From Eubacterium sp. AB3007 (GTDB lineage Bacteria; Bacillota; Clostridia; Peptostreptococcales; Anaerovoracaceae), in the NCBI RefSeq assembly GCF_000688015.1, contig NZ_JIAD01000001.1, positions 1,674,001 through 1,738,000 on the forward strand: DNA of 64,000 bases, written 5' to 3'. A program made the position numbers and the translations under genes. The notes below the pieces were generated by a model, which worked only from the letters and a program-made list of their open reading frames with translations, did no database searches and was not told the DNA's origin. Numbering within the stretch: position 1 is the stretch's first letter; each line of letters starts with the position of its first letter. Below are positions 1 to 7,218 of the stretch, in pieces.

Positions 1-269
1 ACGAAGAAAAGCTTCTTGTTGAGCCGGGAGTTGTCTATATTGTAGATCCTAATCCTCACCCCAATAAGACCCGAACATTATACCTGACAAAAAATCAAGT
101 CAGAAAATGGCGAAACAAAAGCGAAAACAGTTTTGCCGGCCAAAGTGTCGAATATGTCGTTTCAGGCTTGATCGGTATAGCAAATACTCCGGCAGGACTT
201 GCTTCTGGTGCTATCTTTCTCGTTGGGAACCAATACCTTTCAATCAAAAAACACTCCTTCAATGTTTGA
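1..269 (+). CDS. 3' end of an unknown gene (partial)
   Basis: An open frame enters from the left edge (codons in phase with position 3) and stops with TGA at 267-269. About 88 residues are visible. The first half is polar (EEKLLVEPGVVYIVDPNPHP...). The second half has a hydrophobic stretch around GLIGIANTPAGLASGAIFLVG that could be one membrane segment or re-entrant hairpin, and the tail is basic. I do not recognise the family. The DNA is clearly more AT-rich than the chromosomal block to its right. It may be the end of an acquired or fast-evolving gene. Confidence 0.4.
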   Translation, partial: EEKLLVEPGVVYIVDPNPHPNKTRTLYLTKNQVRKWRNKSENSFAGQSVEYVVSGLIGIANTPAGLASGAIFLVGNQYLSIKKHSFNV

Positions 270-499
270 TCCCTCTAGTATGCGCGATAAACGCAGCACT
301 ATGGGAAATGGGAAGATTGTTGGAGAAAGAGACTATATTATTTCATTTCATCATTTTTTTTGGATTTGGAGTTTTAATGGTACTAAGTTGGAGATTCTTT
401 GATCATCAAATCAAGAACTTCACTATGAGAGTAAGCGGAAAAGTGAGTTCTGTTTTTATATGGGTTTCTGTATTTTTTCTTATCCAATATTACGGATAG
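266..499 (+). CDS. possible small two-helix membrane protein
   Basis: The frame continues in phase 2 to a TAG at 497-499 and encodes two strongly hydrophobic stretches (around FHFIIFFGFGVLMVLSW and VFIWVSVFFLIQYYG) separated by a basic loop, a plausible two-pass membrane protein of up to 77 residues. The start is uncertain. TTG at 266 would overlap the stop of the preceding gene. ATG at 302 is also possible. The same frame is open back to an ATG at 107, but that part lies inside the upstream gene. No good ribosome site was found for any of these starts. It could also be the frameshifted tail of the upstream gene. Confidence 0.3.
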   Translation: MIPLVCAINAALWEMGRLLEKETILFHFIIFFGFGVLMVLSWRFFDHQIKNFTMRVSGKVSSVFIWVSVFFLIQYYG

Positions 500-598
500 T
501 AACCATCGCTATAACAACGGAGAGGGATCGGTCTACTTGTCACAATCCGTTTTGTCTCTGCTGAAAGAAAAGGAGTGTGTGGAAGAAATCAAAATGAA

Positions 599-632
599 TA
601 GGAGATGCTGTGCAGTACAACATCTCCTTTAT
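599..632 (-). terminator. hairpin terminator after jag
   Basis: An 8-9 bp stem (AGGAGATG at 600-607 pairing with CATCTCCT at 621-628) has a 13-nt loop. It lies just beyond the jag stop and is followed on the minus strand by a moderately T-rich run. It probably ends the rpmH-to-jag transcript. The 100 bases between 500 and 598 show nothing else recognisable. Confidence 0.6.
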
Positions 633-654
633 CGTATTCTTTGGTTGCCTTCCG

Positions 655-1497
655 TTACTTCAGTTCGATGATGACCCTTCTGTAAGGATCGGCTCCCTCG
701 CTTCTGGTGGTCACACTGGGGTGATCCTGCAGGGTGGCGTGGATGACCTTTCTCTCATATGGGTTCATGGGCTCCAGCTTGACGCTGCGCTTGGTGCGGA
801 CAACCTTGCCGGCCAGCTTGTGGGCCAGCTGTTCCAGTGTCCGCTCTCTCTTAGACCGGTAGTTCTCAGCGTCCACAACGACCTTGATGTAGTTCTCGCT
901 GTTCTTGTTCACTACCAGACTGGTCAGATACTGGATGGCATCCAGGGTCTGTCCGCGCTTTCCGATGATGGTCCCGGAATCATGTCCGCTGATCTCCACG
1001 TAGACGTTCTCGGCATCCGCCTTGGTCTTCATGTCGACCTTCAGACCCATCTTCTCTACGACCTCCTCCAGGAAGGTCATCGCAGGATGTTCCTCGACTT
1101 CCGGAAGTGGATCCATGACCTTATGGAAATCCAGCTCGTCGAGCTTGGGATTTCTGGGCAGTTCTTCCTTCTTGTCTTTCCGTTTGTTTCTCTTTCTGGA
1201 ATGACTCTTGCGGGCAGGCTTCTCTGTGACCGTTTCGGGCTCCTCCACAAAGACTGTCTCCCCGGCAGTCTCTGTCACTTCAGGAACCTCTTCCGGGAGC
1301 ACTACTTCTGGTTCCTCCGGTTCCTGTTCTTTGAGAGAGACCTTAACCTTTGCGAGTTTGGAACCGATTCCGAAGAATCCCCTGCTGGGCTCCTCCAGAA
1401 GCTCGACCTCCACCTCGTCCCGGGTAGCTCTCAGGTCGATCAAAGCAAGTTCCACCGCCGCATCGATGTCATCGCCGTATTTTACTACTTCTCTCAT
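655..1497 (-). CDS. jag: Jag/KhpB RNA-binding protein (SpoIIIJ-associated)
   Basis: This 280-residue cytoplasmic RNA-binding protein has the full Jag layout. The N-terminal Jag_N domain (residues 1-55) includes the SRGFFGIGSKLAKV motif. A long charged Glu/Lys linker follows (about 56-120). A KH domain has its GKRG loop at 179-182, and an R3H domain (about 215-280) contains YRSKRERTLEQLAHKLA. In other Firmicutes KhpB pairs with KhpA to bind mRNAs and influences cell elongation and division. It is the last gene of the conserved rpmH-rnpA-yidD-yidC-jag transcript, which supports the call. The linker is low complexity and probably disordered. Confidence 0.95.
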   Translation of the reverse strand: MREVVKYGDDIDAAVELALIDLRATRDEVEVELLEEPSRGFFGIGSKLAKVKVSLKEQEPEEPEVVLPEEVPEVTETAGETVFVEEPETVTEKPARKSHSRKRNKRKDKKEELPRNPKLDELDFHKVMDPLPEVEEHPAMTFLEEVVEKMGLKVDMKTKADAENVYVEISGHDSGTIIGKRGQTLDAIQYLTSLVVNKNSENYIKVVVDAENYRSKRERTLEQLAHKLAGKVVRTKRSVKLEPMNPYERKVIHATLQDHPSVTTRSEGADPYRRVIIELK

Positions 1498-1545
1498 ATT
1501 ATCTGATTTCTCCTTGAAAAGAAGGCTTTGTGCAGAGAGAGCCGG

Positions 1546-2277
1546 TTACGCTCTCACCGCCTTCTTCTTGTGTTTTTTCTTTTTCATTTTCTCTTCGCTC
1601 TTCTCACGGGCCTTCTTGCGAAGCTGATTGAAGCGGATGTTATAGAAAATCTGAATGAACTGGCTGATGAACCAGTACCATGCCAGTCCGGCAGGATAGG
1701 TCTTGGCCAGCCATACGATCATGATCGGGAATCCATATCTCATCACCAACATCATGGCGTTGCTCTGGGATCCGCCCGGCATGCTGCCGTTGTTGGAGGA
1801 CATCCAGAAAGAGATAAACGTGGCGATACCCGCAAGGATCGGCAGGATCCACGGATCCGGCTGTGCCAGGTCGTTGATCCACAGAAAACTCTCGTGCACC
1901 GCGAACACCATGTCCTCAGAGGACAGATACTGCAGCGGATAGCGGAGAAGCTGGAACAGGCCCATGATGATGATCATCTGAATGAACATGGGGAGACAGC
2001 CCGCCATGGGGTTGACGCCCTCCTCCTTGTAGAGCTCAGAGATCTTTTCATTCATCTTTTCCTTGTCATTGGCGTACTGCCTCTGGATCGCCTGCATCTT
2101 GGGGGCCATCTCACTCATGCCCATGGTGGACATGATCTGCTTCTTGTACAGCGGGTACAGCAGCAGCTTGATGATCACCGTCAATATGATCAGTGATATT
2201 CCGTAGTTGCCCAGGATCTCATAGAGACCTTGCAGCGCATAGGACAGAGGCATGGCCAATATGCCAAAAATATTCAT
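1546..2277 (-). CDS. yidC: YidC/OxaA/SpoIIIJ membrane protein insertase
   Basis: This 243-residue polytopic membrane protein belongs to the short Gram-positive YidC2/Oxa1 family. It has an N-terminal hydrophobic segment, a cytoplasmic hairpin rich in charged residues (about 60-95, YKKQIMSTMGMSEMAPKM...), the conserved MAGCLPMFIQMIIIMGLF membrane segment, further helices, and a very basic C-terminal tail (KKKKHKKK) typical of ribosome-interacting insertases. It inserts membrane proteins with or without Sec. No lipobox cysteine is apparent at the N terminus, unlike many Firmicute homologues. It lies 17 nt downstream of yidD and 48 nt upstream of jag. Confidence 0.95.
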   Translation of the reverse strand: MNIFGILAMPLSYALQGLYEILGNYGISLIILTVIIKLLLYPLYKKQIMSTMGMSEMAPKMQAIQRQYANDKEKMNEKISELYKEEGVNPMAGCLPMFIQMIIIMGLFQLLRYPLQYLSSEDMVFAVHESFLWINDLAQPDPWILPILAGIATFISFWMSSNNGSMPGGSQSNAMMLVMRYGFPIMIVWLAKTYPAGLAWYWFISQFIQIFYNIRFNQLRKKAREKSEEKMKKKKHKKKAVRA

Positions 2278-2293
2278 TAAATACTTTCCTCCA

Positions 2294-2524
2294 TTACTTC
2301 AAAGGATCATACCCTCCCGGGTTCCATGGATGACAGCGAAGTATCCTGCGGATACCCAGCCAGGTACCTTTGATGGGGCCGTACTTCTGGACGGCTTGGA
2401 TAAAATAAGCAGAACACGTGGGATAGAACCTGCATGTCGCAGGAAACAGGGGTGAGATGCAGATCTGATAGAATCTCACCAGAAGAATCAGTATTTTTCC
2501 AAAAAATCCACTGATGTACTTCAT
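2294..2524 (-). CDS. yidD: membrane protein insertion efficiency factor YidD
   Basis: This 76-residue protein has the YidD signature. An amphipathic N terminus ([21 protein letters not shown]) is followed by the conserved Cys-containing core [15 protein letters not shown] and the [20 protein letters not shown] tail. YidD is a small membrane-associated protein that assists YidC-dependent insertion. Its ATG directly abuts the rnpA stop codon, so the two are translationally coupled, as usual in bacteria. Confidence 0.95.
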   Translation of the reverse strand: MKYISGFFGKILILLVRFYQICISPLFPATCRFYPTCSAYFIQAVQKYGPIKGTWLGIRRILRCHPWNPGGYDPLK

Positions 2525-2863
2525 CTATACTTTCACCACGCCCGTTCGCCGGAGGGCGAAACGGATCGACTTCTGCACTTGCTGACACTTGGCGTCGGTA
2601 ATGGTGTTCCGGGCGATGAAGATGAAATCGTATCCGGCAGGAAGTTCTATGTTCGCTGTCCGCATCGATTCCTTCATGAGGCGCCTGGCCCTGTTACGCT
2701 GTACGCTGTTGCCAACCTTCTTGCTGGCCAGAAAAGCGCGCCGGCTATGATCTTTCCCGTTCTTTCCATAGAAAATGACCACATACCTGTCGCCAACGGA
2801 TTTCCCTCTCCGATAGACCCGGTCGAAATCCTTCTGGTAACGCAGCACATCGTCTGCACGCAT
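2525..2863 (-). CDS. rnpA: ribonuclease P protein component
   Basis: This 112-residue basic protein is the protein subunit of RNase P, which matures tRNA 5' ends. The RNR signature is present (GNSVQRNRARRLMKESMR, about residues 50-67), as are the N-terminal LRYQKDFDRVYRRGKSVGDRYVVIFY strand region and the C-terminal PAGYDFIFIARNTI strand. It starts 4 nt after the rpmH stop, so its ribosome site lies inside rpmH, the standard arrangement. Confidence 0.96.
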   Translation of the reverse strand: MRADDVLRYQKDFDRVYRRGKSVGDRYVVIFYGKNGKDHSRRAFLASKKVGNSVQRNRARRLMKESMRTANIELPAGYDFIFIARNTITDAKCQQVQKSIRFALRRTGVVKV

Positions 2864-2867
2864 CTTC

Positions 2868-3002
2868 CTATGCGGACAGGCTCTTTCTTCCCTTGAGTCT
2901 TCTTCTCTTGAGGACGTTGCGTCCGTTCTTGGTTGCCATTCTCTTACGAAATCCGTGCTCTTTCTTTCTCTGCCTTGTCTTTGGCTGATATGTCTGTTTC
3001 AT
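2868..3002 (-). CDS. rpmH: 50S ribosomal protein L34
   Basis: This 44-residue, extremely basic ribosomal protein begins [18 protein letters not shown] and ends GRKSLSA. The length and the [17 protein letters not shown] core match L34. A good ribosome site (GGAGG) precedes the ATG at 3000-3002. It is the first gene of the minus-strand cluster rpmH-rnpA-yidD-yidC-jag, which normally lies next to dnaA and oriC. Here two extra genes separate it from dnaA. Confidence 0.97.
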   Translation of the reverse strand: MKQTYQPKTRQRKKEHGFRKRMATKNGRNVLKRRRLKGRKSLSA

Positions 3003-3079
3003 TGTAAAACCTCCATTGAATCTGAAAAATAACTATTTTTGCACAATCTAAATTCCAATATGTGCACGCATACTGTTCA

Positions 3080-3108
3080 ATTATACTTTCTGGTATAGGA
3101 AAAGTCAA
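3080..3108 (-). promoter_or_regulatory. sigma-A promoter of rpmH operon
   Basis: On the minus strand TTGACT (3103-3108) and TATAAT (3080-3085) are separated by 17 bp, close to the sigma-A consensus. The -35 box overlaps the last codons of the ATPase gene that ends at 3105. Transcription would start about 70 nt upstream of the rpmH ATG. Confidence 0.8.
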
Positions 3109-4223
3109 GACTTATTGATCAGGTATTCCTTCAGCAGCGGTACATCGATAGCGACCCTCCCCCTTCCGGTCTCCCTGATCAGCCCCTGATCCAGAAGTCT
3201 TCTCTTGATCTTGGTGGCATTGTTTGCACTGATCTCCATACGTTTTGCAATTATGGAGACCCTGCTCTCCTCATCATCTTCTGTCATTTTCGAAAGAAAC
3301 TCGTGTTCTCTTCCCGTAAGTTCTCTGCTAGTGACCTCAAAGATTGTCCTCTCCATCTGCCGTCTTGCGACTTCATAAGCTCTCTCAACATCGATCGATG
3401 TTATCTCTTCGTTTTCAGGACTTTGCCGCCACATATGATAGCCGAGGAGCTGGATCAGAAAAGCGAAGCCCCCTGTCTTTTCGGCAGCGTTCCACAAAGC
3501 CTTGTCTTCGATTCTTCTGCCGCCTTCCTCTATGGTTTCCCGAATTGCCTGTGCAACATCGTCAACAGGGATCATCCCCATCTCGTGGAGAAAGGCTCTT
3601 CGTAGAAAGGATATGCGATCTTCCTGAAGGAGAGTTGATACCTGCTGAGGAAGGCCTGCCATGAGAAGCGCAATGTTTCTGTTTTCTCTGACAAAATGCT
3701 GGTAATTATCGATGAGGATCTTCAACTCCTCCTGATGAGAAGAAATCTCATCCACTGTGATCAGAAGACCTGTTTCGTTATGTTCCAGTTCCTCCAATAT
3801 CCTGGTCATTTCTATTCTCCAGGAAGTGGGCTCTTCCTTGTAGGTAACCGAAAACCCGACTCCTCCTATGGAAAGTCCGGATATCCTCGCTTTGGCAGCG
3901 GGAGTAAGTATGTGAGAAGCTTTCTCTTTCACCTGCAGCAATATTTCCTTTAGCATGTCCTGACCGGACGTTACGTTCACACTGATCCAGCCTTCCGACT
4001 CTGCAATATTGGCGATGGCAGTCAATAGAACGGTTTTCCCCGTTCCTCTGGGCCCCGAAAAGATACAGGATCTGTTTGGATCTCCTGGTTTATTTCTCAG
4101 ACCATCCAGAATATCCAACATGATGTCTTCTCTTCCTGCAATAGAAACAGGAATGCTGCCAAAGGTCGGTCGGAAAGGATTTTTCTTTTCATGTTTCGGC
4201 ATTACGATGTCACTGACTTTCAT
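3105..4223 (-). CDS. AAA+ ATPase with C-terminal winged helix (Orc1/Cdc6-like layout)
   Basis: This 372-residue cytoplasmic ATPase has Walker A GPRGTGKT (about residues 59-66) and Walker B LLITVDEIS (about 154-162). A sensor-like stretch NIALLMAGLP follows at about 183-192. The C-terminal region (about 300-372) reads as a winged helix: SRVSIIAKRMEISANNATKIKRRL then a GLIRETGRGRVAID wing. This AAA-plus-winged-helix layout resembles Orc1-type or archaeal-type ATPases found sporadically in bacteria. The true role is unknown. Possibilities include a DNA-binding regulator, a defence or toxin-antitoxin-like ATPase, or an origin-associated factor. The gene is AT-richer than its neighbours and sits inside the normally conserved rpmH-dnaA interval, suggesting acquisition. 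The Shine-Dalgarno site is weak. A phased repeat overlaps its start. Confidence 0.75.
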   Translation of the reverse strand: MKVSDIVMPKHEKKNPFRPTFGSIPVSIAGREDIMLDILDGLRNKPGDPNRSCIFSGPRGTGKTVLLTAIANIAESEGWISVNVTSGQDMLKEILLQVKEKASHILTPAAKARISGLSIGGVGFSVTYKEEPTSWRIEMTRILEELEHNETGLLITVDEISSHQEELKILIDNYQHFVRENRNIALLMAGLPQQVSTLLQEDRISFLRRAFLHEMGMIPVDDVAQAIRETIEEGGRRIEDKALWNAAEKTGGFAFLIQLLGYHMWRQSPENEEITSIDVERAYEVARRQMERTIFEVTSRELTGREHEFLSKMTEDDEESRVSIIAKRMEISANNATKIKRRLLDQGLIRETGRGRVAIDVPLLKEYLINKS

Positions 4224-4263
4224 GCAATTTCACTTTCTTTCACATTTTTTCATTTTATTTCAC
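4218..4263. repeat. five TTTCA(C/T) units at exact 10-bp spacing over the ATPase start
   Basis: TTTCAT, TTTCAC, TTTCAC, TTTCAT and TTTCAC begin at 4218, 4228, 4238, 4248 and 4258, so every unit is on the same face of the helix. Read on the minus strand they are (G/A)TGAAA units, and the unit nearest the gene is the ATG AAA start of the AAA+ ATPase. The array fills the space where a ribosome site would be expected. A cooperative operator or iteron is a reasonable inference. The ATPase's winged helix would be the obvious candidate ligand. Confidence 0.6.
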
Positions 4264-4330
4264 CTACATAATAACATAGGAAAAAAGATATTGCAACGAA
4301 TGTCCACGTATACTACATATTCATAATTTT

Positions 4331-4366
4331 AACTGTCTTGACAGTTGTATATACATCTGTTATAGT
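4331..4366 (+). promoter_or_regulatory. promoter with palindromic operator before the PfoR-like gene
   Basis: TTGACA (4338-4343) and TATAGT (4361-4366) are 17 bp apart, a near-consensus sigma-A promoter. The -35 box is embedded in the inverted repeat AACTGTC-TT-GACAGTT (4331-4346), a likely repressor site. The start codon is about 60 nt downstream of the -10 box. Confidence 0.7.
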
Positions 4367-4426
4367 TGTAATGCTGGCGCACAAGGGTGTGTCATTTTTC
4401 TGTAAGTATATAGAAAGGAAAATAGA

Positions 4427-5491
4427 ATGACTGATTTTTTTAAGAGGAAAGACATCGAGATCTCTGTCAAGAGATACGTGCAGGATGCACTGTCTGCCAT
4501 GGGGTTGGGGCTGTTCGCCTCCCTTCTGATCGGACTGATCCTGAAGACAATAGGAGAACAGCTTTGTCACATACCGGGGGTGACAGAGGAATCGACAGTC
4601 ATCGCATTTCTGATCCTCATCGGAACCACCGCTATGGGTATGATGGGACCGGCCATCGGCGTGGCAGTCGCTCATGCGCTGAAAGCACCGCCACTGGTAC
4701 TCTTCTCCTGCGCAGTAGTAGGACAGATGGGTGCCACCTTCACCGGATTTGGAATCGAATCAAACGGCGGACCCGCCGGAGCATTCATCGCTGTTGCCGT
4801 AGCCGCCGAGTTCGGCAAGATGGTCTCCAAGGAAACCAAGGTAGATATCCTGGTGACGCCTGCGGTATCATTGATCATGGGCGGTATCACCGCCAAGCTT
4901 GTGGGACCTGGCCTGGGATGGTGCCTGCTGAAACTGGGAGATATCATCGAGGCCGCCTGTGAGTGGCAGCCCTTCTGGTTCGGCATCTTCATCTCCGTCG
5001 TAGTAGGACTGGTGCTGACAGCACCGATCTCTTCGGCAGCGCTCTGCATCATGATGGATCTGACAGGTCTGGCTGCAGGGGCAGCTACCGCGGGATGCTG
5101 TGCCCAGATGGTAGGATTTGCCATCGCAAGTTACAAGGATAACGGCGTGGGCGGACTTGTCTCCCAGGGAATCGGCACCTCCATGCTGCAGGTACCGAAC
5201 ATCGTCATGCACCCGCTGATCCTGATCCCTCCCACACTGGCGGCGGCCATCACAGGACCCATCAGCACCTGCATCTTCAAGATGACCAACAACGCGGCAG
5301 GAGCCGGCATGGGTACCTCAGGTCTGGTGGGGCAGATCATGACTCTGACCGATATGGGATTCACCGGAGGGGTGTTCTTCAAGATGATCTTAGTCCAGGT
5401 AGTCCTGCCGGCGGTGCTGTCTTATGTATTCTACAAAGTCATGTACAGCGCCGGCTGGATCAAAGACGGCGATCAGAAGCTGGCGATGTAA
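4427..5491 (+). CDS. PfoR-like / PTS EIIC_2 family membrane protein
   Basis: This 354-residue integral membrane protein has about ten hydrophobic segments and many Gly/Ala-rich helices. It matches the PTS_EIIC_2 family, which includes Clostridium perfringens PfoR, originally named for an effect on perfringolysin expression. Family-like features are the basic N terminus (MTDFFKRKDIEISVKRYVQDALSAM), GTTAMGMMGPAIGVAVAHAL, NGGPAGAFIAVAVAAEFGK and GMGTSGLVGQIMT. No EIIA or EIIB partner is nearby, as is normal for this family, so sugar phosphotransfer should not be assumed. Solute transport is more likely and the substrate is unknown. The gene is monocistronic, with its own promoter and terminator. 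Confidence 0.85.
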   Translation: MTDFFKRKDIEISVKRYVQDALSAMGLGLFASLLIGLILKTIGEQLCHIPGVTEESTVIAFLILIGTTAMGMMGPAIGVAVAHALKAPPLVLFSCAVVGQMGATFTGFGIESNGGPAGAFIAVAVAAEFGKMVSKETKVDILVTPAVSLIMGGITAKLVGPGLGWCLLKLGDIIEAACEWQPFWFGIFISVVVGLVLTAPISSAALCIMMDLTGLAAGAATAGCCAQMVGFAIASYKDNGVGGLVSQGIGTSMLQVPNIVMHPLILIPPTLAAAITGPISTCIFKMTNNAAGAGMGTSGLVGQIMTLTDMGFTGGVFFKMILVQVVLPAVLSYVFYKVMYSAGWIKDGDQKLAM

Positions 5492-5512
5492 ATAGCGATC
5501 ATCGAAGAAGGG

Positions 5513-5543
5513 GCTATCTCAAAAGAGATAGTCTCTTTTCTTT
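5513..5543 (+). terminator. terminator of the PfoR-like gene
   Basis: CTATCTC (5514-5520), loop AAAA, GAGATAG (5525-5531), then TCTCTTTTCTTT. The same TCTCAAAAGAGATAG core recurs at 34501-34515, so this is a reused terminator type. Confidence 0.85.
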
Positions 5544-5577
5544 GTGATCGAGATCTCGTGCACACTTATGAACAGTT

Positions 5578-5653
5578 TTATCCACTATATGTGGATAACT
5601 TTACTCAATCGTGAATTTTCAAGAATGTGAAAAATGCACTTGTATGTGGATAA
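5578..5653. other. oriC part 1: DnaA-box cluster upstream of dnaA
   Basis: TTATCCACT (5578-5586) and two perfect boxes in reverse orientation, TGTGGATAA (5590-5598 and 5645-5653), lie in AT-rich DNA just before dnaA. The first two face each other across 3 bp. This is the typical upstream half of a bipartite Firmicute origin and probably also serves dnaA autoregulation. Confidence 0.85.
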
Positions 5654-5700
5654 CTTATTAGGTACAATAAGAAGTGTCTATGAAATGGGAGACAAGTACT

Positions 5701-7065
5701 ATGAGCAATACAGAAACCATCTGGGCTGATGTCCTGGATATCATCCGCAATGACACTTCTCAGATCAGTTATAATACATGGTTCCTTCCTGCACACATCA
5801 GGATGATCGACGACAACCTCCGCATCGTGTACATCGAGGCGAAGGAGGATTTTACTGTCAACATTCTAAAGAAACGGTACATCCAGATGCTGCAGAACAC
5901 GCTGAAGGAAGTAATGAACGAGGAGTACCGCGTGGTCGTCAAGACCAGCGATCAGTACGACAAGGAGAAACCACAGCCTCAGAACCAACGCACCAGGGTC
6001 ACCAAGGTCATCAAGGAACTTGGCAGGGAGAAGATCTTCAACCCCAAGTACAACTTTGATAACTTTGTGGTAGGAAGCAGCAACAAGTATGCCCATGCGG
6101 CAGCCCTTGCTGTAGCGGAATCCCCCTCGGAAGCCTACAATCCCTTCTTCATCTACGGAGGATCCGGCCTGGGAAAGACACACCTGATGCACGCCATTGG
6201 CATCTACCTTCTGGAACACAACGATGACATCAACGTCCTCTACGTTTCCTCGGAGATGTTCACCAACGAGTTCATCAAGGCTATCCGGGAGAACAAGACC
6301 AGAGAATTCAAGGAGAAATACAGAGAAGTAGACGTCCTCCTCATCGACGACATCCAGTTCCTGGAAGGTAAGGAAGAGACACAGGTAGAGTTTTTCTATA
6401 CATTTAATACACTCTACGATTCCAACAAGCAGATCGTCATCTCCAGTGACCGCCCGCCCAACAAGCTGAACATGCTCAGCGAGAGACTTCGTTCCCGGTT
6501 CGCCTGGAACATGATCGCGGAGCTGATGCCTGCAGACTACGAGACACGGGTCGCCATCCTCATGAAGAAGGCGGAGAACAGCAACATCGAGATGACCGAG
6601 GAGTTCTACGAGGTCATCTGCCTCATTGCAGAGAAGGTGAAGGACAACATCCGGGAGCTGGAGGGTGCCCTCAACCGCATCATCTCCTACTCTCTTCTGA
6701 TGAACGAGACCATCGACAAAGCATTTGCACGCCGCATCCTGAAGGATATCCTGGTGAACAACGGCGACAGCCCTACCCCGGAGAAGATCAAGACCCACGT
6801 CAGCCGCTACTTCAATATCACTGTGGCGGATATGGAATCTTCCAAGAGGACCAAGCAGGTAGCGTTCCCAAGGCAGATCGCCATGTACCTCTGCCGGACC
6901 ATGACGGACTACTCCCTGCCCAAGGTTGGCAATCTCTTCGGCGGAAGACACTACACCACAGTCATGCACGCCTGCGACAAGATCCAGAAGGACATGGCCA
7001 CCGACGCAGGACTGCGGGAGATCATCGAGACACTGAAGAAAGATATCAGCGGTGTGGATAACTAA
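5701..7065 (+). CDS. dnaA: chromosomal replication initiator DnaA
   Basis: This 454-residue AAA+ initiator binds DnaA boxes and opens oriC. An N-terminal domain (ETIWADVLDIIRND...) is followed by a short linker, the AAA+ core with Walker A GGSGLGKTH and Walker B VLLIDDIQFLEGKE, the arginine-bearing RLRSRFAWNMIAEL segment, and C-terminal domain IV with the GGRHYTTVMHACDKI box-binding helix. I chose ATG 5701 because GGGAG lies 9-10 nt upstream. A GTG at 5674 is in frame and would add nine residues (MSMKWETST) with a weaker site. DnaA boxes lie on both sides of the gene. Confidence 0.97.
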   Translation: MSNTETIWADVLDIIRNDTSQISYNTWFLPAHIRMIDDNLRIVYIEAKEDFTVNILKKRYIQMLQNTLKEVMNEEYRVVVKTSDQYDKEKPQPQNQRTRVTKVIKELGREKIFNPKYNFDNFVVGSSNKYAHAAALAVAESPSEAYNPFFIYGGSGLGKTHLMHAIGIYLLEHNDDINVLYVSSEMFTNEFIKAIRENKTREFKEKYREVDVLLIDDIQFLEGKEETQVEFFYTFNTLYDSNKQIVISSDRPPNKLNMLSERLRSRFAWNMIAELMPADYETRVAILMKKAENSNIEMTEEFYEVICLIAEKVKDNIRELEGALNRIISYSLLMNETIDKAFARRILKDILVNNGDSPTPEKIKTHVSRYFNITVADMESSKRTKQVAFPRQIAMYLCRTMTDYSLPKVGNLFGGRHYTTVMHACDKIQKDMATDAGLREIIETLKKDISGVDN

Positions 7066-7136
7066 ACAAGAATTATTTCTCTCTGCCCACAGTTTTGTGA
7101 CAACAGCATTTGGCTGTTTTTCAGAGAGGAACAGAC

Positions 7137-7199
7137 TTATCCACATTTTCCACACCCCCTACTACTATAACTACTAAAAATAAAAAGAAAAATAAACAG
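7137..7199. other. oriC part 2: DnaA box, GC cluster, DnaA-trios and AT-rich unwinding element
   Basis: TTATCCACA (7137-7145) is followed by the second box-like TTTTCCACA, a CCCCC cluster, then triplets TACTACTATAACTACTAA and a long A-rich tract up to about 7199. This order, box, GC-rich segment, trios, AT-rich DNA, matches the basal unwinding system described for Bacillus subtilis oriC between dnaA and dnaN. Another TGTGGATAA occurs inside the last codons of dnaA. Confidence 0.8.
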
Positions 7200-7218
7200 G
7201 CATTATCGGAGGTTATTT

